Source of the DNA: Phanerochaete sordida
Lineage: Eukaryota; Basidiomycota; Agaricomycetes; Polyporales; Phanerochaetaceae
Direction of reading: 5' to 3'
Length of the DNA: 64,000 nucleotides
NCBI GenBank assembly: GCA_019973155.2
Contig: BPQB01000006.1
Span: 620,001 to 684,000 of the forward strand
Position 1 is the stretch's first letter. Every line of letters begins with the position of its first letter. Shown here piece after piece: positions 1 to 9,900 of the stretch. Position numbers and translations under genes: made by a program. The notes under the pieces were generated by a model. It saw nothing but the letters and a program-made list of their open reading frames with translations. It ran no database searches and had not been told where the DNA came from.

Positions 1-328
1 GGTTATTCTAGTTCTAGACCCGGCGGAACGTCTGTGGTAGGCATACACGTTCGTGTAGCCCCTATAGCAGACCAAGTACTTTGCTGGGGTGAAGCGGCGG
101 GCGCCGGCGGCTCGCCTTCTCCTGTATCCCCCATCGTCGTTCGCGTCCTCCAAAGCCCTCTCATCCATTCAACCATCTTTCGACCATCTTTCGCCCATCT
201 TTCGCCCATCTTTCGCCCATCTTTCTCGTACCGCATCGCATCCAGCGTAGCTTCCGGTAAATTCATCCTTCGCCTTGAATCTGAGCAGCTGACCGACGAC
301 CACTTAGTGCACCAAGCGAAGAAGTACC
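1..328. other. upstream region of F1, no gene seen
   Basis: This stretch runs into the F-box gene F1. The last part is pyrimidine-rich and carries a short tandem array (described separately). Open frames here are short and have no recognisable domain. It is probably promoter and 5' leader of F1, but no TATA box or initiator stands out. Confidence 0.5.
173..227. repeat. 11-bp tandem repeat, about five copies
   Basis: The unit CCATCTTTCGC is repeated about five times head to tail, starting at 173. The first copy ends in A instead of C and the last decays into CTTTCTCG. It lies about 100 bases upstream of the F1 start codon. It is a pyrimidine-rich minisatellite that could be a leader element of F1 or a chance expansion; no function is shown by sequence alone. 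Confidence 0.85.
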
Positions 329-1663
329 ATGGCTACCGTAGGAGAGCTACGAGGCCCTCGAGTCCCTCCGGAACTTCTCCACATCATCTTCGAACATGCA
401 GACAAGCCTTCGCTGCTTTCTTGCATGTGTACGTGCCGTGATTGGCTCGAACTGGCCCGGCCGTACCTCTTCGACAAGGTTGTGTGGCGCCTTCGCCCAG
501 AGCACTTCAGATGGGGCATGAAAGAGGATCCAGAGGGGTTGGAGCATCCGCTTGGCCTAGAGTGCCTTTTGGATTACCTCCAGCACCATCCGGACGTCTG
601 TCCTTTCATCCACGATCTTACGCTGGGTCTACTTGAGCTGCCCTTTGATGTCAGATGGCAGCATATCCTTGACCGCCCCGATCCGAGATATGCCAGCTTC
701 GACACCCTGAGCGAAATCCTCAATCTCCTACCAAGTCTCCACACCTTCCAGGTCGACAGGATTCCCTTCCGCACCCTGCCGCTCGGGCAGAATACTTCGG
801 CGGACGCCCCTATCCCCCTCCGGAAGCTGAAGATTCTCTCGTGGATGGACAGCCACAACGTCGACAGCAGTGAGCAGTACGGTACCGAGCTCCTTCCCGC
901 ATGCGCTCCGGATACTTTCTACGGCTTCCTGGGACGGTTCAGCGAGATCGACGAGGTGTCCCTGGGCACAGAAATGTTTCTCTGGCCTGTCTTGCCCGCG
1001 TGGGCGCCTGCCGCCCCAAACGCCATGGTTCGCTCGCTCGTGCTCGCGAACACAGACCCCGAGATAGCCAACGGGCTCAGCCTGCTGCAAGACATCGCAC
1101 ACCTCACGCTCCCCGCGCCGTCGCGCAAAGGTACACCGATGGCCTGCCGACTTCTCACCCAGTTCGGCCTATCGCTGCGCAACATCACGCTCAGCCTCAG
1201 CAGCCCCGAGCACATATACATTGTCCACGGCGCGCGCTTTGACTACGCAAGCATCGCTGCACCGCTCGCGCCCGCCGTCGCGGCGCTCCGCGCGCTCGAC
1301 ACGCTTGAGATCCGCATGACGGTGCACGGCAAGCTCTTCGCGAACGCGCGCCTCTGGGAGCGGGCGTGCTTCCACCAGCCGACGTACGACTTCGCCGTCG
1401 ACTTGCTGCGCGTCCTCCCGCGCGCGACGCAGCGCGTCACGTTCCGCCTGACCTTCGAGCGCAAGCCGGCTTTCCCCCACCGCCCTGTCTGCGGGCCACT
1501 GGCGGAGGATTGGAGCACGCTGGACGACGCGCTGGCTGAGCGCGTCGAGCGGGGCCTGCGCACGATCGAGTTTGTCGAGGATCGTGATGGCGGGCTACTC
1601 TCGAACAAGAAGAGGGACATCCTCAAGAAGCGGCTGCCGAGGACGTGGGCCAGCGGTGCTTAA
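329..1663 (+). CDS. F1, F-box protein (444 aa)
   Basis: Intronless F-box protein, expected to bind Skp1 through its N-terminus and present substrates to an SCF ubiquitin ligase. The F-box lies at about residues 11-55, with VPPELLHIIFEHADKPSL, then WLELARPYLF and VVWRLRP. The rest is leucine-rich without canonical LRR or WD40 repeats and is the likely substrate-binding part. The C-terminus carries the family tail (IEFVED, then LPRTW near the end). It is closest to F4: both have RLRP-x-HF after the box and a DVCP-x-I-x-DLT block. The ATG at 329 is the first in frame before the box and has a good context (ACCATGG). Membership of the F-box family is clear; the substrate is unknown. Confidence 0.9.
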   Translation: MATVGELRGPRVPPELLHIIFEHADKPSLLSCMCTCRDWLELARPYLFDKVVWRLRPEHFRWGMKEDPEGLEHPLGLECLLDYLQHHPDVCPFIHDLTLGLLELPFDVRWQHILDRPDPRYASFDTLSEILNLLPSLHTFQVDRIPFRTLPLGQNTSADAPIPLRKLKILSWMDSHNVDSSEQYGTELLPACAPDTFYGFLGRFSEIDEVSLGTEMFLWPVLPAWAPAAPNAMVRSLVLANTDPEIANGLSLLQDIAHLTLPAPSRKGTPMACRLLTQFGLSLRNITLSLSSPEHIYIVHGARFDYASIAAPLAPAVAALRALDTLEIRMTVHGKLFANARLWERACFHQPTYDFAVDLLRVLPRATQRVTFRLTFERKPAFPHRPVCGPLAEDWSTLDDALAERVERGLRTIEFVEDRDGGLLSNKKRDILKKRLPRTWASGA

Positions 1664-2211
1664 GGCGACCCGTGCGCTCTGCGGCGACGTTCGCGGATGC
1701 TTTCGCGTCTTCCGCTTGGTCTTTCCCCCATCTGGTTTACATTCTTGTTGGACTCGCATGACGTCGCGAACGGTAGATGGTCGGTCTTTTTCTCCTGGAG
1801 TTTCTACTATACTGAACTTGTAGCATTATGGGTTTCGTATGTTTGCCTCTCCGATTCCTTTCCTTGTTTCGTCCCGCGTCGTTTAGCCAGGTTCCTCGAG
1901 GTCGACTTTCCCGTCTCGTGTAAATTATCATATCCCATTTCTGTCTGCTTCGCCCTCTGTACAAATGGCATTCCTTTCCCCAGATCATATGGATGACGGC
2001 TAGCACATCCTGGCGTGGCGTCGCAGTGTATTTCAACGCTCCGCCAATCCGGCCCATGCCCGCGCCCACACGACGTATATTCCTCTCGCATTCAAGCAAC
2101 GAGCGTAAGCGTACAATGGGAGAATTATTATAATCCCGTTAGTCCAGCGTCGAGTCCCCATCGCTCCTGTAGATAAATAGAGGTTTACATCCGTCCGAAA
2201 CTTCATAACCT
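1664..2211. other. convergent 3' region between F1 and F2
   Basis: Both flanking genes end here, so this stretch should hold two 3' untranslated regions. It is more AT-rich than the genes, with AATAAA-like stretches near 2170. No coding sequence with support was seen. Confidence 0.5.
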
Positions 2212-3501
2212 CTACGAGAACCGCAGCACACCCCGCTCCAGGAGACCGGGCAACGCCTCCCTAAGCTTCTGCTTCTCGTCCTCGGACAGCCGGCCTCCCG
2301 GGCTTGCGCGAACCTCGAAGATCTGTAACGCCATGCGAGAGCATACCTCTTCGAGCTCCCTGAGCTGCGACAGCTCCTTCACGGGCGCCGGCTTGAACAG
2401 TGTCGCTCGTCTGCGCTCCCAACCGCCCTCCACGAGTTCCACGGAGAGCTCGACGGTGACGGCGCGCAAAGACTGTGCCGCCGTTGCTAGTATGGCGACG
2501 ACAAAGCTGTATATGGCCCCGTGGATGAGTGTCGTGGTACGCGCGGCAGGTCCTTGCGGCTCGCTAGGGACGACATGGCAGATCAGCAGAGGGAGCACGA
2601 TGGATTCGAGGGACGTCGCGGACGAGATGTCGAGAGAGCCTCGCGTTATATTGTGCACCAGTATGTTCTTCCTCACGAGGTACGAAGGGTACCTCCCGAC
2701 CTGGACAAGACTAAAGTGCACCTGCTGCAGCGCCGCACCCACTTTCTGGACAAGCTCTTGCATGGCAAGCAAGCCGTTCGAGCGCGGTAGAAGAAGTTTC
2801 AATCTGTGTATCTGGTGCGGCTGTAGCCAGGGTAACAGGTCCACGAAGGCGAAGGAAGAGTGGTTGTGAAGCTCTAGTAGACGGGGCATTGGGTATGGAA
2901 TATCTAGAGCAGATGACTCTGCCTCATGCGGCGGGTTGTCGTATCCATCTGTTATAATCAAGTGGTCGATGGAGCCAAATAGACAGAGGATGTGGCTGGT
3001 GCCGACGGGCCGTCGCGTATTGAAACGTTTCAGCCTTAAGGCCTGCACGCGGGGAACTAGCGGGAGATCGACCATCTTTCGCGGGTCGGGAACAACGTAC
3101 TTCGGGTTATCACCAGGGATGCCGTCGAGGGTGAGGGTGAGCAGTCGGGGAAGATGGCGCAGGATTCGAAGGAATACCTCGAAATGGCTAGGCATTACGT
3201 CCCATTCTATGAAAGAGAGCTGTATGTGCCGAACATACGAAGCAACCTTGGGCTGCGACTCCAAGAAATCTGCCAGCAGCGGGAAGTGTTCTGGGAGATG
3301 GTGCTGATATTGTCCTGGAACTCCTGGTGTGTATGATGTAAGGCGGCTGAATGTCCAGATGACTCTTCGGAACCGATGTGGACGCGCCAGTTCCATGAAG
3401 TTGCGGGAGGCTAGAGTGCACACAGCAAGAGAGGCTTTGTCGAGGTTCTCAAGCACATGGTGTATAAGTTCCAGTGGCAGTTGCTGGAAGCGTGCAGCCA
3501 T
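2212..3501 (-). CDS. F2, F-box protein (429 aa)
   Basis: Intronless coding region of an F-box protein, a presumed SCF substrate receptor. The box starts near residue 7: LPLELIHHVLENLDKASL, then FMELARPHRFRRVIW. A leucine-rich middle contains the block CLFGSIDHL, shared with F7 and F11, and the protein ends in the family tail (FEVRASPGG..., LPGLLERGVLRF). The frame stays open upstream past 3501 to about 3984, but the sequence there is homologous to the untranslated, apparently spliced leader of F7 and F11. I therefore place the start at the ATG at 3501, which matches the F7 and F11 starts. In the box the usual DKPSL reads DKASL. It belongs to the F2/F7/F11 subgroup. Confidence 0.88.
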   Translation of the reverse strand: MAARFQQLPLELIHHVLENLDKASLAVCTLASRNFMELARPHRFRRVIWTFSRLTSYTPGVPGQYQHHLPEHFPLLADFLESQPKVASYVRHIQLSFIEWDVMPSHFEVFLRILRHLPRLLTLTLDGIPGDNPKYVVPDPRKMVDLPLVPRVQALRLKRFNTRRPVGTSHILCLFGSIDHLIITDGYDNPPHEAESSALDIPYPMPRLLELHNHSSFAFVDLLPWLQPHQIHRLKLLLPRSNGLLAMQELVQKVGAALQQVHFSLVQVGRYPSYLVRKNILVHNITRGSLDISSATSLESIVLPLLICHVVPSEPQGPAARTTTLIHGAIYSFVVAILATAAQSLRAVTVELSVELVEGGWERRRATLFKPAPVKELSQLRELEEVCSRMALQIFEVRASPGGRLSEDEKQKLREALPGLLERGVLRFS

Positions 3502-3516
3502 TGTGAGATCTTGCCT

Positions 3517-3617
3517 CTGAGGGACCGACAACGGGCGAATGAGCCTCCGTACATATTCAAACATTACAATCTTACCAAGTGGTGGTTCGACGACAACTTG
3601 GGAGCTTGGCGCTTCCA
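3517..3617 (-). promoter_or_regulatory. conserved spliced 5' leader of F2
   Basis: The minus strand carries a leader block at about 3576-3617 ending in TCGAACCACCACTTG, followed by GTAAGATT, and a CTCAG acceptor just before AGGCAAGATCTCACAATGG. The same layout is found upstream of F7 and F11. The predicted untranslated intron is about 3517-3575 (59 bases). This is inferred from conservation and splice-site consensus, not from transcripts. Confidence 0.6.
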
Positions 3618-3859
3618 CAACGTAGCCGTGCCTCCAACAGGCTTTCCCACAATCATAAGTCGATAAGCAAGTAGTGCGGCTATCGAGCTCTCCAAGGTGT
3701 GAAAGAATATCGTCAATGAGCGGGCACGCGGAACCGTCCACCGTACATGGACACAAATCGCACCGTAGGAGCTCGATGACGACGACGTGCAGCCGTAGAG
3801 TTCCGTATGGATGAGAGGCGTGCGCGATGCTGCAAAGCAAAGCATGGACACTGCGCGTG

Positions 3860-5131
3860 CTAGACGAATTGCAACACGCCCTTCGCCAGCAACCTCGGCA
3901 GTCCGCGCCCGAGCTCCGCCTTATCGCGCGCACCGAGCACGTGCCCCGCGCCCGCACACACCTCGACGCGCCGCACGCCAACACGCAGGCACGCGTCTTC
4001 GAAACCCCGCACGTCCGCGAACGCCCTCAGCGGCAGGCCTCCCGCGCGGGGCGCGGCGCGGCGCTGCAGCGCGAGCAGGCCGGCGCCGATGGCGCGCGGG
4101 CTCGGCGCGGGCTCGAGCACGAGCACGAGCGTCGCGAGCGCAGGTGGCGGGTCTGAGAGCGCGCGGAGCACGCCCGCGTAGACGTCCCGGCAGAGGCCGG
4201 GCGCGCCGTCGGGCGCGGGCGCGACGAGAAGCGGGAGCGCGAGGTGCGTGAGCACGGGTAACACGGGCAGCACAGGGAGCCCGGCGAAGGCGGTGTCGAG
4301 ACGCGCGGGGCCGCCGCGTGCGGCGCGGAAGCACAGCCGCTGCAGCGTCGGCGCGACGCGCGCGAGGAACGCGGCGAGCGCGGGCGCGCGGTACGGGCTG
4401 ACCTCCGGGAGGCGCAGCGCGCGCACGCGCCAGGCCTCGACGCCGGGGACGAGCACGGGGCCGGGGAGCGAGATGTGGGAGAGGTCGAGCGCGGCGACGT
4501 GCGGCGCGGGGAGCGCGGCGACGAGGGGCGACTGCGTGGGAGCGAAGCGGCCGACAAACTCGCCGAAGACGAGCTCGGCGATGGAGCCGAAGAGCGCGAG
4601 GATGCAGGTGAGGTCGGAGGTGGGCATGTAGATGATGGACTCGATCTTGAGGGTGCCGAGGTGCGCGATGGCGGGGAGGGTGCCCGTTGCGCGCGGGTCT
4701 TCGGCGGGCGCGTCGTGGTGGAACGGCCGTCCCGAGAACGTGAGCGACTGCAGACGGGGCAGGCAGCGCAGGATGCGCACGACGGCGTCGAAGCCGTGGT
4801 ACCACCCGTCGCTGCCCGTATGTAGCTCGAGCGTATGTATCGACGCAGCGACCTGAGTGTGCGACTCCAAAAAATCCGCGAAGAGCGGAAATGCGCTCGC
4901 CGGGCGGTCGTCGGTGCCGCGGAGGGTGTACCGCGGGTCGTCGTAGCCTGGGATGGCGTACACGACGCACACGACGCTCTTGAAGAGATACGGCCGTGCG
5001 AGCTCTACCCACGCGTGTGATACCGCCGCGCAAGCGGTTAGGGCAGGCTTGTCGAGGTCCTGGAGCACGTAGTGCAGGAGCTCAGGTGGCAATCGAGGGC
5101 CAACGCGAGCCATGCTTTCTTCTGTTGACAT
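3860..5131 (-). CDS. F3, F-box protein (423 aa), near-copy of F5
   Basis: Intronless F-box protein with the box at residues 10-55 (LPPELLHYVLQDLDKPAL, WVELARPYLFKSVV). It is a very close paralogue of F5. About 150 central residues, from the HTLELHTGSDGWYHGF block to the YRAPALAAFLARV block, differ at only a handful of positions, and the underlying DNA is also nearly the same. The ends are more divergent. Near residues 285-295 F3 has three tandem LPV units where F5 has two related units. The tail motif is present (VEVCAGAGH, LPRLLAKGVLQFV). Third codon positions are almost all G or C, which leaves long open antisense frames. Two nearby ATGs exist (5131 and 18 bases inside); the inner one matches the F5 start. 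Confidence 0.9.
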   Translation of the reverse strand: MSTEESMARVGPRLPPELLHYVLQDLDKPALTACAAVSHAWVELARPYLFKSVVCVVYAIPGYDDPRYTLRGTDDRPASAFPLFADFLESHTQVAASIHTLELHTGSDGWYHGFDAVVRILRCLPRLQSLTFSGRPFHHDAPAEDPRATGTLPAIAHLGTLKIESIIYMPTSDLTCILALFGSIAELVFGEFVGRFAPTQSPLVAALPAPHVAALDLSHISLPGPVLVPGVEAWRVRALRLPEVSPYRAPALAAFLARVAPTLQRLCFRAARGGPARLDTAFAGLPVLPVLPVLTHLALPLLVAPAPDGAPGLCRDVYAGVLRALSDPPPALATLVLVLEPAPSPRAIGAGLLALQRRAAPRAGGLPLRAFADVRGFEDACLRVGVRRVEVCAGAGHVLGARDKAELGRGLPRLLAKGVLQFV

Positions 5132-5617
5132 ACGTGGTCAGCTTTTCCGTTGCGCGAGCATACACACAACAGCAAGGATTATACCCATTATTTTTTCTCT
5201 CTGAAGTCTGCAAGGAGCTGAGCCGACTTTCGCCAAGCTCGCGTTAGCCGTGGTCGAATGTATGTACAGTACAGGTCGAACGAGCTGCCCTAGGCTGCCC
5301 TACAAGCGCTTCGGCGCGAGACGCGCAGCCAGGCGCCGTCTCCCACCTGTTGATACTGTATGGATGGCGTCATTTATACAGCACATCTGCGAGACTCTCC
5401 TCTTGCATGTTTCACGCTGTTACAGGACTCATAGGTCTCACTCGTCGCAGCGGACAAGTCGGAGAACCCTCACGAGAGCCAGCGGTTTGTAGGGAGAAGC
5501 GCTCGGTAGCCTTTTGTCCTTGACTTCCAACATCCTCGCCGCAGTCATAAAATTCGCAAATTTATTTCGAGGTGTGTAGTACGCATCAGCGCGAGGCTTC
5601 GACGTCATTCTAGCTGA
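5132..5617. promoter_or_regulatory. divergent intergenic region F3/F4
   Basis: F3 and F4 are transcribed away from each other, so these 486 bases must contain both promoters. No clear TATA box or repeated element was recognised. Confidence 0.4.
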
Positions 5618-7069
5618 ATGCTTACAGTCCGTGCACATTGCAGCATCAGCATGACTAGCGTAGAGCCTGGCCCTGGTAGCGAGAACGCCCGCTGGGCCGC
5701 CTGGCGTGTTCCAGCAGAGCTAGCGATGCTCATCTTCGAGGAAGCAGACAAGTCTTCACTACTCACATGCTCTCTGGCAAGCCGCACATGGTTCAGGCTG
5801 GCGCGACCGTCCCTCTTCAAGACGGCCGCGTGGCGCCTGCGCCCGCACCACTTCTGGGTCCCTGCGGGGGACGGGACCGAAGCTGGCGGCGCGCCTCCGC
5901 TCGGCGGGCTGGAATGCCTCCGTCGCTTCCTGCAGAACAATCCGGATGTCTGCCCGCTCATCCAAGACTTGACTGTGGGCTTCGAGCGGCCTCCCACGCC
6001 TCATGCCATAGACTGGGCCGCCATTCTGCGCCGTCCTGGAGCCCAGGCGTGCCAGCTGGAGACATTAGCCGAAATCCTAGGCATCTTGCAAAACCTACAC
6101 ACCTTGAAGATCGACAACGTGCCTTTCGACGCAACATATTTCGAGCCTTACCTCACTCTGCCGCCCCTATCAGCCCCTCCGGTATCACTCCGTAGACTGG
6201 AGGTCTCTTCATGGCAAACATGCCGGCGTAGCGGTACGGGAATCCAGTATGACGTGAGCGGATGGTCCTCAGAGGCCCAGTTGCGCCTCTTCTACCACTT
6301 CATAGGGCACTTCGAAGAGATCCAAGAGGTTGTCCTGGAGGATGTGCGTATCCCGCGAGTCGGGGTCGTGGTGGGTCTTGCAGGAGGCGCGGTCGAACCT
6401 CTTCTATGGCACCTACCCGTCAAGATCCATACATTGACGGTCACGAACATCATCGCATTCAGCGGTCTCTCACCGTTACAACGCGTAGACAACCTCGCGT
6501 TCCCTGCGCCTGCCATGGGCAAGCCTCTGACGCTCATCGTCTGTCCAGATATGCTCACCACGCTCGCCGGAGTCCGCCACCACTTGCGCCGCGTCATGAT
6601 CGACATCGATGGCCATCAGCTGGACTTCCACAGCGAGCCCTTGCATCGTAGGGGCCATATCCCGACCGTTAGATTACTGCAACTCGCAATCACGGCGATG
6701 ACGGCGTTGGAGACGCTGTCGCTCTGCGCAACACTCCGCTACAGGCTCTCTGACGACGGCCGACTCTTCACAGAGCTCGGTATGCACTGGCGGACGTACG
6801 ACTTTGCCGTGCGTATGGTCCGCGTGCTGCCGCACTCGGTGCGGACGTTCGTGCTGTTGCTGCGCTTCGAGGAGACCCGCGAATCCGCCGAGCCGCTGGC
6901 CTTGGATTGGAGCCATCTTGATCTCGCACTCGCGGAGAGCATTGGGGGAGGTTTGCAGAAAGTCGAGTTCGCCGATTTGGACCGGCAGCCTCTCTCGGAC
7001 TACGAGCGGGGCTTGCTACGCGCGCGCATGCCTATGACCTGGTCAACCGGCGCGGTACAGGGTCATTAG
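5618..7069 (+). CDS. F4, F-box protein (483 aa)
   Basis: Intronless F-box protein, presumed SCF substrate receptor. The box is at about residues 28-75: VPAELAMLIFEEADKSSLLT followed by WFRLARPSLFKTAAWRLRP. As in F1, the box is followed by RLRP-HHF, a LECL block and DVCPLIQDLTVGFE, so F1 and F4 form one subgroup. The tail motif is VEFADLDRQPLSDYERGLL, then MPMTWSTG. The first in-frame ATG is at 5618; a second at 5651 (MTSVEPG) would give a protein 11 residues shorter and fits F1 better. It is one of the longer members of the family. Confidence 0.88.
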   Translation: MLTVRAHCSISMTSVEPGPGSENARWAAWRVPAELAMLIFEEADKSSLLTCSLASRTWFRLARPSLFKTAAWRLRPHHFWVPAGDGTEAGGAPPLGGLECLRRFLQNNPDVCPLIQDLTVGFERPPTPHAIDWAAILRRPGAQACQLETLAEILGILQNLHTLKIDNVPFDATYFEPYLTLPPLSAPPVSLRRLEVSSWQTCRRSGTGIQYDVSGWSSEAQLRLFYHFIGHFEEIQEVVLEDVRIPRVGVVVGLAGGAVEPLLWHLPVKIHTLTVTNIIAFSGLSPLQRVDNLAFPAPAMGKPLTLIVCPDMLTTLAGVRHHLRRVMIDIDGHQLDFHSEPLHRRGHIPTVRLLQLAITAMTALETLSLCATLRYRLSDDGRLFTELGMHWRTYDFAVRMVRVLPHSVRTFVLLLRFEETRESAEPLALDWSHLDLALAESIGGGLQKVEFADLDRQPLSDYERGLLRARMPMTWSTGAVQGH

Positions 7070-7727
7070 ATGGACCGCCGCTCCAGCTCTGCGTCGTGTT
7101 CATGAGTGAGTGGATTGTGCAGCCGATATACGATTCAGAAGTTGCTGAACAGCCTTGCGTAGATTTGTCTGAAGCATTTCGTACCTCCCTCAGCTTGCGA
7201 GAATCCTTTCGGTCGACACCGCATAGATACACACTACTTACGTTGAAAATTGTTGTCCCTAGAATCACCAGGGTTACATTTACGAAGACTCCACCCCTTC
7301 TATCTCGAACTCAGTACTATCGGCGCCAGCCCTTGATAGCATTCAACCTTCCTCGAACGAGTTGGCCGTCGCTTGTACAAGGACCATCCCGCTTCCTGAT
7401 ACCTGCCCAAGCGACCCATGCTTCCCTTCGACCATCCCCGTCGAACCCCTCTCCAAAACCTGCCCGCGATGGGCGCGCATCAGCAGACGATCACGACAAC
7501 GCGCCTCGCGGAGGCGTCATCCGCGGAATGGGGCGCAGCGTTCGCCAGTGCGGGCCTCGCACCACGGCGCTGCACGCCGCCCTGGCATGTGCCCCGCCGA
7601 TGGGCAGCTCGCACGCTACCTGGGAGCGTGTGCTATCGCGCCCGGGCAGGGTCGCGGCTGGGCTATAACAACATGCACGCGCGGGCAGCCCCCGCGTCCC
7701 ACCCCACACCCCTTGGTACCCACCCGC
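7070..7727. other. intergenic region F4 to MFS transporter
   Basis: No supported gene. It contains the 3' region of F4 and the promoter and leader of the transporter at 7728. Open frames in the second half are GC-rich and lack domains. Confidence 0.45.
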
Positions 7728-9900
7728 ATGGACCAGCACGCGTACGCCGACGAGAAGGCGCACGAGAAGGACGGCGCGCCCGCGCTCGCCGAGACGCGCG
7801 ACGTGTACGGCGCGGAGGCCGGCGTCGACCCCGTCTACCAGGCCAAGGCGCGCATCCTGAACGACGCCCTGCAGGAGATCGGCATGGGCCGCTACCAGGT
7901 GCGCCCACGCCATCTCCGCGCCCTCTCCGCCCAGGCACATCGCTGACATCGCTCACCTCCGCCAGTGGTTCCTCTTCGTCGTGACAGGCTTCGGCTGGTT
8001 CTCGTGAGTCGCCCGCCCCTGCCGCCGCGCCCAGCGCTCACGCCCGGCCTGCGCAGGGACAACGTCTGGCCCGTACGCCGCCCGCCCCCCGCCTGCGCCC
8101 GCGCCCGCTGACGCCGCGCAGATCGTGAGGAGCCTGATCCTCACGCCCGTCGTGGCCGAGTTCGGGTTCGCGGGGCCGTGGCTCAAGCTCGCGCAGAACG
8201 TCGGCCTGCTCGTCGGCGCCGCGTTCTGGGGCGTCGCCGCGGACGTCTGGGGCCGCCGGTGCGTGCCTGTGCCTGCCCGCCGCCCGCGCGCTGACGTGCC
8301 CGTGTCACGTCTTCGTGCTGTGCGCCGCTGCCGCTGTGTGTGCTAGGTGGGCGTTCAACCTCACGCTGTTCCTCACGGGCGTGTTCGCGGTCGCCGCGGG
8401 CGGCGCGCCGGGCTACGTCGCGCTCTGCGCGTTCGCGGCCGTGTGGAGCATCGGCGTCGGCGGGAACCTGCCGGTGGACTCTGCGGTGTTCCTCGGTACG
8501 TGCTTGGCTATGTCCCGTCGCGTGGCTCATGTTGAGCGTCCGCAGAGTTCATCCCCGCGTCGCACCAGTACCTGCTCACCGTGCTCTCCATCTGGTGGGC
8601 GCTCGGACAGCTCGTCGCGAGCCTCGTACGCCGCCTCTCCCGCACACACCGCACCCGCTGACGCCCCACAGATCGCGTGGCCGCTCATCGCGAACTTCTC
8701 CTGCACGGGCACGACGCCCGCGACGTGCCCCCGGGCGCAGAACCAGGGCTGGCGCTACTTCATGTACACGATGGGCGGGCTGATGCTGCTGCTCTTCGCG
8801 CTGCGCTTCTTCGTCTTCCACCTGTACGAGAGCCCGAAGTACCTCATGGGCCGCGGGCGCGACGCGGACGCCGTCGCCGTCGTGCACGCCGTCGCCGCGT
8901 ACAACCGCACGACGAGCGGGCTCACGCTCGACATGCTCCAGCGTGCGGGTGAGCTCGGTGGGGAGGAGAAGGCGATGGGCATTGGCGCGAGGGATGCTGT
9001 CGCGAGGAAGCTAAGGGCGGTCGATGGAGAGCATGTTAGGAGCCTGTTCGCGACGAGGAAGCTGGCGTATTCGACGTCGCTGTTGATCGTCGTGTGGGGT
9101 GAGCGCGTCCTACGTGTCATTGTGGCAACGCGCTGACGTCTGTGTCCTAGCTCTCATTGGCCTCGCTTTCCCTCTGTACGGCTGACTATATGCTGCTGTA
9201 CGCGCGCCCATTGATCGTTCTCGTCACTCACCAGGTATAACGGATTCGTGACATACTTCCTCGCAAGTCGTGGCGCAGATTTTGGCGACGGCTCGACGTA
9301 CATCACCTATCGCAATGTAAGCGGCTCCTTCGCTCTATGCATATTTTCTAATCTCGAACGGCTTCCAGCAAGTAATTCTGAGCGTCATCGGCGTGCCCGG
9401 AGCCCTTCTCGCAGGGTGGCTCGTCGAACTCCCTCTACTGGGACGCAAGGGCACCCTCGCAATATCCACCTGTCAGTCCTCAAGCGATTGCTCTTGTCAC
9501 GTATTGACAGCCTGCTAGTGCTCACGGGCGTCTTCCTCTTCGCGAGCACGACCGCACGCACGTCGGACGCGCTGCTGGGCTGGAACTGCGGGTACACGTT
9601 CACGTCGAACGTCATGTACGGCGTGCTCTACGCGGTCTCGCCCGAGCTCTTCCCGACGAAGGACCGCGGGACGGGCAACGCGCTCGTCTCGACCGCGAAC
9701 CGCATCTTCGGGATCATGGTGCGTGCCTGCGCGACGCCTGCTGGGATCGCGTGGCTGAGGACCAGCAGGCACCGATCATCGCGCTGTACGCGAACCTCGC
9801 GACGGCGGTGCCCATCTACGTCGCGGGCGCGCTGTTCATCGTCGCTGGCCTGATCTCGCTGCTCATGCCGTTTGAGCCGAGGGGCAGGGCGTCCATCTGA
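7728..9900 (+). CDS. MFS transporter, SV2/sugar-porter type (12 exons)
   Basis: Predicted 12-helix membrane transporter of the major facilitator superfamily. Exons by phase and consensus: 7728-7898, 7966-8003, 8057-8072, 8122-8258, 8347-8495, 8546-8625, 8672-9098, 9151-9175, 9235-9316, 9369-9471, 9519-9718, 9769-9900, giving about 519 residues. Family signs are IGMGRYQWFLF, GFGWFSDNVWP, the loop GVAADVWGRR after the second helix pair, the ESPKYL motif after helix 6 and the ELFPTKDRGTGNA block in the second half. Exons 3 (16 bases) and 8 (25 bases) are very short, and the last acceptor could also be three bases upstream. The substrate cannot be told; close fungal relatives are annotated as sugar or general substrate carriers. 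It is isolated between F-box genes and no metabolic cluster surrounds it. Confidence 0.85.

Noticed and set aside
3502..3984. N-terminal extension of F2
   Set aside because: The frame is open, but the DNA corresponds to the untranslated spliced leader of F7 and F11, where the frame is not conserved.
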